Positions 20,536-30,386 are shown, counted from the stretch's first letter. The stretch is 52,178 nt of DNA from Secundilactobacillus similis DSM 23365 = JCM 2765 (GCF_001311075.1 NZ_BBAD01000015.1:1-52178), one strand, 5' to 3'. The notes: generated from the sequence alone by a model not told the origin. Numbers and translations are program-made.

Positions 20536-20733
20536 TTATTCGTCTTCCATATCAGCCAACCATGGATTTTCACGGTCTGAAATCCAAGAATAGCTGGTAA
20601 CTTGAGCGTTGTATTCGGCAGCGATTTGGTTGGCAATCTTACGACTTTTGATGATTCTAGCCTGTTCAATATCATCGTTGAAGTGGTTGTTGCGGTCGAG
20701 GTACTGATTGTCTTTGAAGATTAAGTTGATCAT
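20536..20733 (-). CDS. Small hypothetical cytosolic protein, 65 residues
   Basis: A short charged protein, MINLIFKDNQYLDRNNHFND... ending NPWLADMEDE. AAAGGAGC lies about eight bases before the ATG at 20733. The frame is open further upstream, but there it has no ribosome site and runs into palindromic repeat DNA. No signal peptide, membrane segment or known domain is seen. The good ribosome site and strongly acidic C-terminus suggest it is real. The function is unknown. Confidence 0.55.
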   Translation of the reverse strand: MINLIFKDNQYLDRNNHFNDDIEQARIIKSRKIANQIAAEYNAQVTSYSWISDRENPWLADMEDE

Positions 20734-20830
20734 AGGTGTGAGCTCCTTTATGTGTGGATTGATTATTAGAGAATGGGGGAGTGAGCTTTCCTGTCCTTGA
20801 GCTGAAACGCGTTCCACGAAACTGAAAACT

Positions 20831-20895
20831 GCACGCAAGGCGCAACCAACATAAAGCCGAAGCCCACGACTTTCTGTCGGTTACGCCTTACGCTC
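20831..20895. repeat. Palindromic intergenic repeat, arms of 17 bases
   Basis: GCACGCAAGGCGCAACC (20831-20847) pairs with GGTTACGCCTTACGCTC (20879-20895), with three mismatches. The inner sequence has ATAAAGCC. Arms and inner part resemble the hairpin at 47078-47177 (ATAAGGCGCAGCC, ATAAAGC), so both may belong to one dispersed palindrome family. Confidence 0.5.
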
Positions 20896-20941
20896 CGCTT
20901 TCAACCCGTTTCGCTCCACGCTCTGTCCTACGTACTTTCCC

Positions 20942-21925
20942 TCACCAACAACGACGCTCCAACACCTCATGCCGCTCCGGCGCATTTTTTCGCGCAATCT
21001 TTTCCCTCAGAATTTCACACGCTTCGTGACCAATTTCATAGGCCGGTTGCTTAATGGTGGTGAGCTTTGGTGAGACCACGGTGGCTAAGAAGATGTTATC
21101 AAACCCCACAACAGAAAGCTCATCCGGTACCCGCCGCCCTAAGTGACGGGCAGCTTCCAACGCCGCAATCGCAAAGATATCCGAAGTGGCAAAAATCGCA
21201 TCGATTTCGGTGCGGGTGCGGAGCAGGTCCGTGACTTTCGAAAGTGCTAAATTATAACGGATGCTGTTAATATGCAGCACTAGATCCGCCTCGAACGACA
21301 GCTGCGCTCGCCGCAGCGCCTGTTTGTAGCCAGCTTCCCGTTCCCGAGCGTACTTATGGTTAGTCGTCGCGTTGATCAGCGCAATGTGGCGCCGGCCGAT
21401 TCGGGTGAGGTAATCGGTCGCTTTTTGCGCTGCGATATCGTCGTTGATGCCTACGTAAGACATTTCGGTGTCCTCTAAGTATTCCGAGCACATCACCACC
21501 GGAATCTCATGGTTGAGTTGGTACGCCGTTTGGTTATCCGGAAGGGCAGCCAAGGCGATTACCCCGCAGTAGTTGGCGTCTTTCAACATGTTTAAGTAGT
21601 ACTCAATATTGGTGTCGGTTTCTTTGACCATTAATAGCGCAACGTTCAGGTCGTGGGCATTGGCCGCATTTTGAATGCCTTCGAGCACCGATGAATTGAA
21701 CGGATTTGATAAATTGGGTATCAACACGGCAATCGTGGTGCTCTTGGCTGGTTGGCGGGTGTTTGTGACGTGATAGTCCATTTCCGCCACCAGCGCATCA
21801 ATCGTGCGTTGGGCGACTGCACTGACACTGCCACGATGGCTGATTGCCCGCGAAACCGTGGCAATCGAGTAACCGGAGGCGGCAGCGATGTCTGAGAGTG
21901 AGGCTGGTTTTCGTTTTCGGCTCAT
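20942..21925 (-). CDS. LacI-family transcriptional repressor
   Basis: A 327-residue LacI/GalR regulator. The N-terminal helix-turn-helix and hinge are clear (SLSDIAAASGYSIATVSRAISHRGSVS). A periplasmic-binding-protein-like sugar domain follows (IAVLIPNLSNPFNSSVLEGIQNAA, DAIFATSDIFAIAALEAARHLG, VVGFDN, TTIKQPAYEIGHEA). I start at 21925 (MSRKRKP) because GTAGGGA precedes it and a perfect TATAAT lies about 30 bases upstream; the longer open frame would start inside that promoter. It is divergent from the sugar/cyclitol operon at 22107, which is its likely target. The inducer is unknown, probably the imported sugar or an early product. Confidence 0.9.
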   Translation of the reverse strand: MSRKRKPASLSDIAAASGYSIATVSRAISHRGSVSAVAQRTIDALVAEMDYHVTNTRQPAKSTTIAVLIPNLSNPFNSSVLEGIQNAANAHDLNVALLMVKETDTNIEYYLNMLKDANYCGVIALAALPDNQTAYQLNHEIPVVMCSEYLEDTEMSYVGINDDIAAQKATDYLTRIGRRHIALINATTNHKYAREREAGYKQALRRAQLSFEADLVLHINSIRYNLALSKVTDLLRTRTEIDAIFATSDIFAIAALEAARHLGRRVPDELSVVGFDNIFLATVVSPKLTTIKQPAYEIGHEACEILREKIARKNAPERHEVLERRCW

Positions 21926-21954
21926 CGAGATCCCTACTTTCGTATTTGCCACTC

Positions 21955-21960
21955 ATTATA
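21955..21960 (-). promoter_or_regulatory. -10 box of the LacI gene
   Basis: A perfect TATAAT on the minus strand, about 30 bases before the chosen start. I see no convincing -35. Confidence 0.4.
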
Positions 21961-22035
21961 GCACGATTTTTCTAAAAAATACGGTATATATTACGCTATA
22001 TTGTAAATGTTACACTATATTTTGCAAAAATTACG

Positions 22036-22064
22036 TTGACTATCATGCTTAATCACTTTATTCT
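22036..22064 (+). promoter_or_regulatory. Promoter of the sugar/cyclitol operon
   Basis: TTGACT (22036-22041), a 17-base spacer and TATTCT (22059-22064). The operon start codon is 43 bases downstream. Confidence 0.72.
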
Positions 22065-22069
22065 GAGTT

Positions 22070-22083
22070 TGTAAGCGATAACA
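22070..22083 (+). promoter_or_regulatory. cre site (CcpA box)
   Basis: TGTAAGCGATAACA matches the consensus TGNAARCGNWWWCA at every position. It starts six bases after the -10, around the transcription start, where CcpA binding would block transcription. The operon is therefore probably under carbon catabolite repression. The local LacI protein might also use this or a nearby site. Confidence 0.75.
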
Positions 22084-22106
22084 TTGTTTTGGAAGGAGGC
22101 CACGAC

Positions 22107-23197
22107 ATGGATGTTGCGGTCATTGGGATCGGCTTCATTGGTAAGCAGCACATCGAGCGATTCGGCGAGTTCCGGGGGCGCGCCTAGTTGCGGTGTGTGA
22201 ACCAAATGAAGCGGTCGCCAAACAACTCAGTCAAGCAATGGAGATTCCCCGGTACTACACGTCAGTTGAGGAATTGTTGGCGGCAGAGCCGACCTTACAA
22301 GTTGTCCACAACTGCACACCTAGTAGTTTCCACTTTGCGATTAATCAGCAACTGATCGCCGCGGGGGTGAACGTCTACTGCGAAAAGCCGTTTACCAGTA
22401 ACGCCGAACAGTCGGCAACGCTGGTCAAGCAGTTATCCAAATCCGGCCTCAAAGGCGGCGTTAATTTCAACTACCGGCATAATCTGATGGTGGAAGAGAT
22501 GCGCGAACGGGTGGCCAGTGGGTCAATTGGGCGACCGTGGTTCGTCAACGCCGAGTACCTGCAAGACTGGTTATTGAAACAGACCGACTACGATTGGCGG
22601 GTAGACGCTGAAATTGGTGGTCCCACTCGGGCAATCGCCGACATCGGTTCGCACTGTTTTGATACCTTACAGTACATCTTCAATCAACGCATTGTGAGCG
22701 TTGAAGTGAAGCGTCTGCAAGAATACGCCACTCGGTTCCAAAATGGACAAGAAGTTCCCGTTAGCAACGAGGATGCGGCCATCATCTTTGTGACCTTCGA
22801 AGATGGTTTATCCGGCTTGATCCGGGTGTCGCAGGTGACTGCCGGTAAAAAGAACGACCTCCACGTGTTAGTCGAAGGCAGTGAACAGGCGTTGGAATGG
22901 TATCAGGAGCGACCGGATCGGTTATGGGTCGGTCACCGGGACCAGGGCAACGAAGAGCTGTACGCTGCCAGTCAGTATTTACACGGGCAAGCCGCTCACG
23001 ATGCGGAACTGCCCAATGGTCACGCGGTGGGTTGGAAGGACGCCTTTACCGCTGGCATTCAAGCCTTTTACGATGACGTTAACGGCAAGCCTAGTGCCGG
23101 GTACGTTGATTTCTCAGAAGCAGATTACTTAATGCAGCTGGTCGACGCCTGTGTCGTCAGCGATGCACAACAGCAACCAATTCAACTTCAGGGGTGA
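22107..23197 (+). CDS. Gfo/Idh/MocA-family NAD(P)-dependent oxidoreductase
   Basis: A 363-residue sugar or cyclitol dehydrogenase after repair. It has the Rossmann motif VIGIGFIGKQH at the N-terminus, then VVHNCTPSSFH, the catalytic-region CEKPF (EKP motif), GGVNFNYRHN, and DIGSHCFDTLQYI with the family's conserved D..H. One base, probably C, is missing near 22172; repair reads GEFPGARLVAVCEPNE. GGAAGGAGG lies before the ATG. It is the first gene of the operon and overlaps nothing. Members oxidise inositols, glucosides or other polyols; the company of an ABC importer and a TIM-barrel isomerase fits an inositol-like or 3-keto-sugar route, but the exact substrate cannot be read. Confidence 0.87.
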
Positions 23198-23203
23198 ACG
23201 AAT

Positions 23204-24184
23204 ATGAAAAAAGGATTACTAGTTAAGTTACTTGGCGTTACCGCACTGGCAGCCACGATGATTGGCTTAGCCGGTTGTAGCAGCTCCTCATCGGACAAAA
23301 AATCAAGCGATTCATCGACCACCAGCAGCAAGACCCTCGCCGTGGTGATTCCAAGTTCCGACCACGGCTGGGAAGCCGGCGTGAACTACTACGCCCAACA
23401 ACAAGTGAAGAAGTTAGGGCTGAAAAAATATAAGATCGTCACCTCATCATCCGTCAACGAACAAGCATCTCAAATCGACGACATGATCTCCCAAAAAGTG
23501 GGGGCCATCGTACTCCAACCGCAAACTGACGAAGTCTCGGTAGCAGCGAAGAAAATCGTCACCGCCAAAATTCCACTAGTTGTTTTTGACCGGAAAGTGG
23601 ACGCCAAATACACCGGTTACGTTGCTGGGTCTAACCCACAAATCGGCCAATTATCAGCTAAGAAAATCGGTGATGCCTTGAAGGGCAAGGGCACCGTTGC
23701 CGTACTGAACGTGCCAAGCTCAGGTTCTGTGAGCGCTGAACGGACAGCCGGCTTTAAGAAGGTTATGAAGGCCAGCTACCCAGACATTAAGTTAGTCAAC
23801 ATGACGGCCGATGACTTCACCCAAGAAAAGGGCTTGAAGGCGGCGACGGATATGCTGCAATCAAACAAGCAAGTTGACGGGATCTTCTCCATCGATGACG
23901 AATCATCAATCGGGATCTTACAAGCTGTGAAGGACGCTAAGCGAACGGACATCAAGATCATCTCGGGTGCCGGTGGTGACCAAGCCTACTTCAAGCAAAT
24001 CAAGGCTGGCGGCGACATTACCAAATTTACGGCCACCTACTCACCAGCCATGATCGGCGATGCCATCAAGTTGGCAAACAAGGCGATGAACGGGAAGACC
24101 ATCAAGAAGGACACCATCATTGCGCCAACCATCGTCACGAAGAGTAACGTTGCTAAATTCCTAGATGCGAAGTCACCATACTAA
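23204..24184 (+). CDS. Sugar ABC transporter substrate-binding lipoprotein (RbsB-like)
   Basis: A 326-residue lipoprotein for sugar capture at the outer membrane face. The signal peptide ends in the lipobox LAGC, with the lipidated Cys at about residue 25 followed by a Ser/Lys linker. The mature part is a periplasmic-binding-protein type I fold of the ribose/galactose class (AVVIPSSDHGWEAGVNYYAQQQ, DDMISQKVGAIVLQP, VVFDRKVDAKYTGYVAGSN, SAERTAGFKKVM, GIFSIDDESSIGILQAV). GGGGTGA precedes the ATG, six bases after the dehydrogenase stop. It works with the ATPase and permease encoded next. The ligand is probably a monosaccharide or inositol. Confidence 0.92.
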   Translation: MKKGLLVKLLGVTALAATMIGLAGCSSSSSDKKSSDSSTTSSKTLAVVIPSSDHGWEAGVNYYAQQQVKKLGLKKYKIVTSSSVNEQASQIDDMISQKVGAIVLQPQTDEVSVAAKKIVTAKIPLVVFDRKVDAKYTGYVAGSNPQIGQLSAKKIGDALKGKGTVAVLNVPSSGSVSAERTAGFKKVMKASYPDIKLVNMTADDFTQEKGLKAATDMLQSNKQVDGIFSIDDESSIGILQAVKDAKRTDIKIISGAGGDQAYFKQIKAGGDITKFTATYSPAMIGDAIKLANKAMNGKTIKKDTIIAPTIVTKSNVAKFLDAKSPY

Positions 24185-24199
24185 AGGTCGGTGAAACGG

Positions 24200-25676
24200 A
24201 TGACTGATGTCGTTAAGATGCGCCAAATTGAAAAAGCTTTCGGGGCCAACGCCGTACTCAAGCGGGTTGATTTTACACTGGCAACCGGGTCAATTCACGC
24301 CCTGTTAGGTGAGAACGGGACGGGGAAAACCACCCTAATGAACATTCTCACCGGCGTGTATACCAAGGATCAGGGTGAAATTGAAATCGATGGCGCACCA
24401 GCGACACCGGCCACCCAGCAACAGATCGCCTTTATCCATCAGGAACTCTCACTGATCAACGATTTAAGCGTGTACGAGAACCTGTATTTAGGTCACGAAC
24501 TCAAACGTCATGGGTTGTTACGGCAACGGGAAATGATTGCGACGGCGCAGCGATTTGTGGACCAAGTCGGCATCGACCTTGATGTGACGACCATGGTACG
24601 CGACCTCAATCCGTCTTATAAGCAAATTACCGAAATCGTGCGGGCGTTGATGCGCGATGCCAAGGTGATCATTATGGACGAACCTACCACCTCGTTAACC
24701 GATGTTGAAATCAACGACGTCTTCAAAATGATGCGGACGTTGCGTGATCAAGGGGTTAGCTTAATCTTTATCTCGCATAAACTTAACGAAGTGCTAGAAA
24801 TTTGCGATACCTACACGATCATGCGTGACGGAGTCGTGGTGAATTCGGGGCCGGTCACGCCAAACTTAACCGAAGTGCAACTGAGTAATCAAATGGTGGG
24901 TAAGGAGTTGGCCAACAGTGAAATCTATCAGCCACGACCACTGGGTAAGCCGATTTTAACCTTGGAAGGTCTGACGAAAGCGCGGGAATTTCATAACGTG
25001 GATCTCGTTGTTCATCGAGGTGAGATTATCGGCGTGACGGGTTTGCTGGGTGATGGGCGAAGTGAACTCTTCAGTGCCGTTGTCGGCGCAACGCCGTTTG
25101 ATGCCGGGCAGGTTTTGGTTAACGAAAAGCCGGTTCGAATCCGGATCACCGCGGATGTGAAGCGGTACGGAATTGCTTATTTACCGAAGAACCGCAAAGA
25201 AAACGGTATTGTGCCAGACCTTAATATCGAGGAAAACATGGCCTTGCCGATTTTGGGGCGATTGTCCCATGGTGGGCTGATCCACCGGCGGCAACTGGCA
25301 ACCACCGTTCAACGCTACGTTAAGCAAATCAACATTAAGGTGGCGGATGTTAAAGACGTCATCGGGTCGCTTTCTGGTGGCAATCAGCAAAAGGTCCTGT
25401 TGGCTAAAGCCCTCTGCACCAACTAACGTGGTGATCTTGGATAATCCGACGCAGGGGGTCGATGTGGGTGCGAAAGCCGAAATTTACCACCAAATTATGG
25501 ACTTGGCGAAAACGGGCATTAGTTTCGTGATTCTGACCAGTGAAATTGCGGAGATTCAACAGCTTTGCGACCGAGTCTACGTGATGACCCACGGCGAGAT
25601 TCGAGCGGAACTGCCACACGACGCCATCAACGAACGTGACATCATGTTGGTGGCGACCGGTGGGCAATTAGATTAG
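24200..25676 (+). CDS. Sugar ABC transporter ATP-binding protein (RbsA/MglA-like)
   Basis: A duplicated ABC ATPase of about 492 residues that powers sugar import. The first half has Walker A GENGTGKTT, the Q-loop region FIHQELSLI, and Walker B VIIMDEPTTSL. The second half has the degenerate Walker A-like GLLGDGRSELF, an intact signature LSGGNQQK and ILDNPTQGVDVGAK. This arrangement is standard for the RbsA/MglA class. The frame breaks near 25422, between LAKALCTN and NVVILDNP. Either two bases are missing (CCC read as C would give TNPNVVILD) or one is extra. I start at the ATG at 24200, six bases after GGTGA; a GTG nine bases earlier is possible. Confidence 0.9.
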
Positions 25677-25688
25677 GAAGGTGAGCTT

Positions 25689-26683
25689 ATGATAGACACG
25701 CAGGACACTTCAGCACCTCAGCACAAACAACGCAGTCTGAAGGGATTGATCGCGGACTATAGCGCTATTTTTGCCTTTCTGATTCTGTTCATCGTGGCGG
25801 TGCTCCTCAAGGGATCAATCTTTCTCAGCGTCAGTAACATCATGAACATCTTAATGAACAACTCGATCATCGGCATCATCGCCCTGGGCATGACACTGGT
25901 GATCATCACGGCGGGCATCGATCTAGCCGTGGGGTCGCAGATGGCCGCCACTGGACTGATTGCGATGACGATTTTAAATGCCACGCAGAGTATCTTCTTG
26001 GCCATCTTGGCAGCCGTGTTTGCGGGACTGGTCTTCGGGGCCATCACCGGTGGCTTGATTTCAAAATTTGGCGTGCCAGCTTCATCGTGACCCTAGGGAC
26101 CATGCAGATCTACCGGTCCGTCTCCGAATACTACTTTGATGGTGGCGGGGTGTTGGCCTCTGGTAAGTCGGCGAGTGCCTTTACCGCCATTGCCAATACC
26201 AAGCTGTTTGGTGTCATTCCGATGCCGATGATCTACTGGTTTGCGCTTTGTATCATTATTAGCATCATTGCGCGGCGGACGGCGTTTGGCCGGCACGTGT
26301 ACGCAATTGGGAGTAACAAACGGGCCAGTTTCCTGTCAACGATTAACGTCAACCGAGTGTTATTGCTGGTGTATGCGTTATCCGGAATCCTAGTTGCCTT
26401 GGCCTCAATCATTGAAGCCTCACGGTTAGGGAGTATGAACTCTGCGTCTTCCGGGAGTGGCTACGAAATGGATGCGATTGCGGCCGTTGTGATTGGTGGG
26501 ACGTCGATGGCCGGTGGTCGCGGGACGATTTTAGGCACGGTATTTGGCACCCTGACCCTCGGCATTATTAATAACCTGATGAACTTGTTGGGGGTACCGT
26601 CGTTTTTGGTGGGCGCCATCAAAGGGATCATTATCATCGGCGCGTTGCTGATTCAGCGGTCGGTGTCGAAGGACGAAAGTTAG
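25689..26683 (+). CDS. Sugar ABC transporter permease (RbsC-like)
   Basis: A 331-residue polytopic membrane permease of the ribose/galactose class. It has about ten hydrophobic segments and the family stretches NNSIIGIIALGMTLVIITAGIDLAVGS, GLISKFGVPAFIVTLGTM, YAIGSNKRASFLSTINV and AIAAVVIGGTSMAGGRGTILGT. One T is missing near 26081; repair changes PASS-stop to PAFIVTLGT. GGAAGGTGA precedes the ATG. It should form the membrane channel with the ATPase encoded before it and receive substrate from the lipoprotein encoded at 23204. Confidence 0.92.
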
Positions 26684-26693
26684 GGGTGGCAGG

Positions 26694-27605
26694 ATGAAAT
26701 TAGGGTTGTTGAGTGCGATTTTAGAAACCATGTCGTATGAAGAAGTCATTGATTACGTGGCCGCTCGCGGGTTAAGCTGTGTTGAATTAGCGGCTTGGCC
26801 CAAGGGGGACGGTGCGCGCCGGTATGCGGGGGTATCCCACGTTGACGCCGAAAGCTTAACACCAGTCCGAGCGGAGGAAATGCGCGGGTACGCTGCTGAA
26901 CGACACGTTGAAATTTCAGCGTTGGGGTATTACCCAAACCCGTTATCAGCGAATGTGGAAGTTGCCGAAACGGCGATTGCGCACCTTTACCGGGTTATTG
27001 ACGCCGCTCAAATGATGGGCGTTCCGCTGGTGACGACCTTTTTGGGCCGTGATCAGTACCGAACCGTGGCGGAAAACCTCGACTTAGTGGCGACCGTTTG
27101 GCCACCAATCATTGAATACGCTCGAGATCGGGGAATTCGAATCGGTATCGAAAACTGTCCGATGCTGTTTACCGACGATGAGTGGCCAGGTGGTCAAAAT
27201 ATCATGACGTCGCCAGCAGTTTGGCGGCAGGTGTTTACGCGCTTAGACTACGATAACTTTGGTTTGAACTATGATCCGTCACACTTTGTTTGGCAGATGT
27301 TGGATTATGTGAAACCCATCTACGAATTTCGAGACAAGTTATTCTTGGTGCACTTCAAGGACATTAAGCTGTTACCTGACCAGTTGGCTGAGGTTGGGAC
27401 AATGGCGACACCACTGTCGTATATGGTGCCTAAGTTACCCGGTTACGGTGATATTGACTGGGGTCGGTTTGTGTCGGCCTTGAGTGATGTTGGATATGCC
27501 GGTAATACCAGTATTGAAATCGAAGACAAGGCGTTTGAAGCGGATGAAGCGCAGGTGGATGCGGCGATTCGGCATACGGTGACGTATATGCGCAATTTTG
27601 TTTAG
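26694..27605 (+). CDS. Sugar phosphate isomerase/epimerase (xylose isomerase-like TIM barrel)
   Basis: A 303-residue cytosolic TIM-barrel enzyme of the AP endonuclease 2 / xylose isomerase-like superfamily. The metal-site residues are recognisable: Glu in RIGIENCPM, Asp in LNYDPSHF, His in LVHFKDIK, and Glu in TSIEIEDKA. It is the last gene of the operon, with AGGGG before the ATG and ten bases after the permease stop. Related enzymes act as inosose dehydratases or isomerases, hydroxypyruvate isomerases or sugar 3-epimerases. With the Gfo/Idh/MocA enzyme it would handle the oxidised sugar. The precise reaction is not determined. Confidence 0.87.
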   Translation: MKLGLLSAILETMSYEEVIDYVAARGLSCVELAAWPKGDGARRYAGVSHVDAESLTPVRAEEMRGYAAERHVEISALGYYPNPLSANVEVAETAIAHLYRVIDAAQMMGVPLVTTFLGRDQYRTVAENLDLVATVWPPIIEYARDRGIRIGIENCPMLFTDDEWPGGQNIMTSPAVWRQVFTRLDYDNFGLNYDPSHFVWQMLDYVKPIYEFRDKLFLVHFKDIKLLPDQLAEVGTMATPLSYMVPKLPGYGDIDWGRFVSALSDVGYAGNTSIEIEDKAFEADEAQVDAAIRHTVTYMRNFV

Positions 27606-27628
27606 TCGGTGAAACAACGAGATAAAGC

Positions 27629-27664
27629 GGTCGAACGCCCCATTGTTGTAAGGGGTGTTCGGCC
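27629..27664 (+). terminator. Strong hairpin at the end of the sugar operon
   Basis: GGTCGAACGCCCC pairs with GGGGTGTTCGGCC (13 pairs including wobbles, ten-base loop). Only a weak T-rich tail follows, so termination is likely but not certain. Confidence 0.55.
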
Positions 27665-27796
27665 GTTCTGCGTTACATTGAAGCGACAGAACGTGAAGGG
27701 TGCTCCGACTTTTAGCGAAATTGTTCTAGACCATTATCATCAGGTGTGGATTATGCTAAACTTAATCCGCGAACAACTTAATTGTGGAGGACAACG

Positions 27797-28420
27797 ATGT
27801 CGCTGGGGACTTTTTTGAAGCACGAATCAACTACAACTGTGAAATTAAGCGTTTTTGAGGCGTACCAACGGCGCCGCCGGTTACGCCGAGCCTTGGCGAA
27901 AGCATTGGCCGACTATGTCGGTTACTTTAAGGCCACCATTGCCACCCTTGAACATGACCGGTTAGCTGAGATGACCCAGAGTCGTTATCAAACGGCACTG
28001 CGAGTAGCGGAGACGATGGATTTACACGTTGATCATGCCGATTCGGTCGCGTTGCTGGATCAGACGTTAGCGCTGGCTCAGTTATTGATGGTGAAACTGG
28101 ATTGGTATTTTTACCAAGTTGCGCCCGATGATTATGAGGGGCACCAGGAGATGACGAACGCGCTGTCAGTCAGTCGAACCGGCAAGAGTCATTACCAGTA
28201 CGTGGACTGTAAGACGATGGAAAGCGTTCAGGTTGATTTTTCGTCATTAACGCGAGGGTCGATCAGCGTTGATTTTATTTTAAGTCGAAACCAAGCCTAT
28301 ACGGTGCGGGTAGAATTTCACCACGATGGCGAGTTTCCGGTGATTGCCGAGCAGTATGCGCTGTCGGAGTACGTCACGCGGGTGTCGATCAGTGATATTT
28401 CGGCGCAGATGGGCAAGTAA
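27797..28420 (+). CDS. Hypothetical cytosolic protein, 207 residues
   Basis: I do not recognise this protein. TGGAGG lies seven bases before the ATG at 27797 and supports that start. The N-terminal half is helical and basic (AYQRRRRLRRALAKALADYVGYFKATIATLEHDR). The C-terminal half is richer in beta strands (SVDFILSRNQAYTVRVEFHHDGEFPVIAEQY). There is no signal peptide or membrane segment. It stands alone between the sugar operon and the zinc-ribbon protein gene, with hairpins on both sides, and so is probably monocistronic. The function is unknown. Confidence 0.65.
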   Translation: MSLGTFLKHESTTTVKLSVFEAYQRRRRLRRALAKALADYVGYFKATIATLEHDRLAEMTQSRYQTALRVAETMDLHVDHADSVALLDQTLALAQLLMVKLDWYFYQVAPDDYEGHQEMTNALSVSRTGKSHYQYVDCKTMESVQVDFSSLTRGSISVDFILSRNQAYTVRVEFHHDGEFPVIAEQYALSEYVTRVSISDISAQMGK

Positions 28421-28443
28421 CCGGAAGCGTCTACGATTAAGGG

Positions 28444-28487
28444 AGTCTTGTTTTGGCCGGGTGTTTTAGGCTAAGACAGGACTTTTT
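28444..28487 (+). terminator. Probable rho-independent terminator
   Basis: AGTCTTGT pairs with ACAGGACT, with an inner TTGGCC/GGCTAA stem and TTTTT immediately after. It follows the hypothetical gene ending at 28420. Confidence 0.6.
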
Positions 28488-28596
28488 AGTGTGTTTGGGG
28501 TCGTTCCAGCGACTGGAATGCGCGTGACAACCCATAAGCGGTATTTTATAATAAATACTAAATGTATAAATTAGTTGATTAAGGGTGGGGACCAAA

Positions 28597-30252
28597 ATGG
28601 CAACAGATGGATCAGGTGACGGGCAGGCCACGATGTTTTGCCCAAATTGTGGCACGAAGGTTTTGGTGACGGATGCGTTTTGTGCGAACTGTGGGGCTGA
28701 GTTAGCGGCGTTTCGGCCAAATACATCGGCGGATGCACCGCAACAAAATGCGCCGGAACCGGTGACGCCGCGGCAGGAGTCGCAACCGCAATCCGCGTCG
28801 GAGCAAGCCGAGCGGCAACCAGCGGAACCACGGCAGGATGCGCAACCGCAATCTGCACAGCAACCGGTGGCACCGCGGCAGTACACGCCACAGCAATCAA
28901 TGCCAGAACGAGGCGGACAACAACCAACACCGGCGCAATCAGTGATTCAGCAACCGGCACAACCAGCGCAACCAGTACCGCACCGTGCGGCTACGCGGCC
29001 GCGGCAACCACGTTCGAAGGGCCAGCGAATTGGCCTGATTGCGGGCGCTATCGTAGTTGTGTTACTGGTGATCCTTGGCGTTATGGGCAACAACTACTAC
29101 TCCAAAGCAAATACCATCAAACGAATCGTGACCGCTGCGAAGGGCAACCAAGCCTCGTTGGCGGATTACTTCTACACAACGGACCCGACCTTTAAGGTGA
29201 CGAAGACGTCGCTGAAGCCGATGGTGCGGTATTTGCAACAAGATCCAGCGGCTTTGAATCAGTTTCAGGAAGGCTTGACGAATAGTGGCCAGTTTGAGAA
29301 GGGGCATTTGCTGTTGACGCAACACGGTCACCACTTCTTGGTCTTTCCAAAGTATCAGGTTCAGGTTCGACCGGTGTACGTTTCGGTGACGGTGAACAAG
29401 AAGAACGCCAAGTTAAAACAAGATGACCAGTTAATTGCAACTTCGACTTCCGCTGATTACACTAAGAAAATCGGGCCGTTGGTGCCTGGTTTGTATAACC
29501 TAGCTAGTTCGGCTAAAATTAGTGGCCGTCAGCTGACGAATACGAATACCTACCATTTAAATCAGGACAACCAAACGATTCCGCTGACGCTGAAAACCAT
29601 CACCTTTGACGTTGATGGACCAGCGGGCACCGAAGTGATGATTAACTCGCAACGGCAGGGGAAAATCGATAGTAGCGGTGTTTTGACGCTTAAGGATTTC
29701 CCTTGGACTGATCAGATGAAGATCCAGGGTGTTTATCGGAACGGCAAAACGGTTGTGAAGTCGCAACCAGTCGCGTTAGATGAATCAACTGGTGATCCGG
29801 AAGTTTCAATTGATTTTCCGGGACTAGTTGACCAAGCGGATGCCGATACCTTCTTTAACAATTTAGGGGATGCAACGTCGATTTTGAGTAATACCGGCGA
29901 TATTGATCAGGCGTCTGACGATGACGGCGACGACTTGTCGACCTTCTTTGCGGGTGGCGATTCGGATTCGAACTACCAGGAATTTGTCAAAATGGGGAAG
30001 GGCTATTACGACGATGACGATATCGATGGTACGGAGATCACAGCCAGCATCGATAACGTTCAGCTGAGTTCGCAGGACAGTAGTGATGTGACGTTTGAGT
30101 TCAAATACAAGTTTGATAACGGCGACCACTACCACGTTCAGGTGTTCAAGTACACCGCAAACGTGATCGTGCGCGACAACAGCGACTACCCGCTTCAAAT
30201 CAAGAGTTTGACGCCGGCTCAAAGTGTTGATACGTATAACGAAGACGAATAA
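28597..30252 (+). CDS. Zinc-ribbon membrane protein (TcaA/YvbJ-like)
   Basis: A 551-residue single-pass protein. The cytosolic N-terminus has a zinc ribbon with two knuckles (FCPNCGTK and FCANCGAE). A Gln/Pro/Arg-rich linker of about 90 residues and one membrane helix (LIAGAIVVVLLVILGVMG) follow. The large outside part has YSKANTIKRIVTAAKGNQ, several beta domains, an acidic DDDGDDLS segment and a C-terminal domain of probable NTF2-like type. This layout is that of TcaA of staphylococci and YvbJ of bacilli, proteins linked to envelope stress and glycopeptide susceptibility. That role is inferred from architecture only. AAGGGTGGGGA precedes the ATG at 28597; a GTG at 28585 overlaps it and is less likely. 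Confidence 0.8.
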   Translation: MATDGSGDGQATMFCPNCGTKVLVTDAFCANCGAELAAFRPNTSADAPQQNAPEPVTPRQESQPQSASEQAERQPAEPRQDAQPQSAQQPVAPRQYTPQQSMPERGGQQPTPAQSVIQQPAQPAQPVPHRAATRPRQPRSKGQRIGLIAGAIVVVLLVILGVMGNNYYSKANTIKRIVTAAKGNQASLADYFYTTDPTFKVTKTSLKPMVRYLQQDPAALNQFQEGLTNSGQFEKGHLLLTQHGHHFLVFPKYQVQVRPVYVSVTVNKKNAKLKQDDQLIATSTSADYTKKIGPLVPGLYNLASSAKISGRQLTNTNTYHLNQDNQTIPLTLKTITFDVDGPAGTEVMINSQRQGKIDSSGVLTLKDFPWTDQMKIQGVYRNGKTVVKSQPVALDESTGDPEVSIDFPGLVDQADADTFFNNLGDATSILSNTGDIDQASDDDGDDLSTFFAGGDSDSNYQEFVKMGKGYYDDDDIDGTEITASIDNVQLSSQDSSDVTFEFKYKFDNGDHYHVQVFKYTANVIVRDNSDYPLQIKSLTPAQSVDTYNEDE

Positions 30253-30259
30253 TCAAAAT

Positions 30260-30304
30260 GGGTTCTTGTAACGGTTTAAACGCCGTTATGGGAACCTATT
30301 TTTG
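30260..30304 (+). terminator. Rho-independent terminator
   Basis: GGTTC..TAACGG pairs with CCGTTA..GGAACC, followed by TATTTTT, right after the zinc-ribbon gene. Confidence 0.82.
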
Positions 30305-30386
30305 TCGTTCATTGACAGATTAAACAAACAAAATGGGACTTCAGTTGGTCTGTGTAACATTTTTTGAATTTTAACAAATTTTGCTT

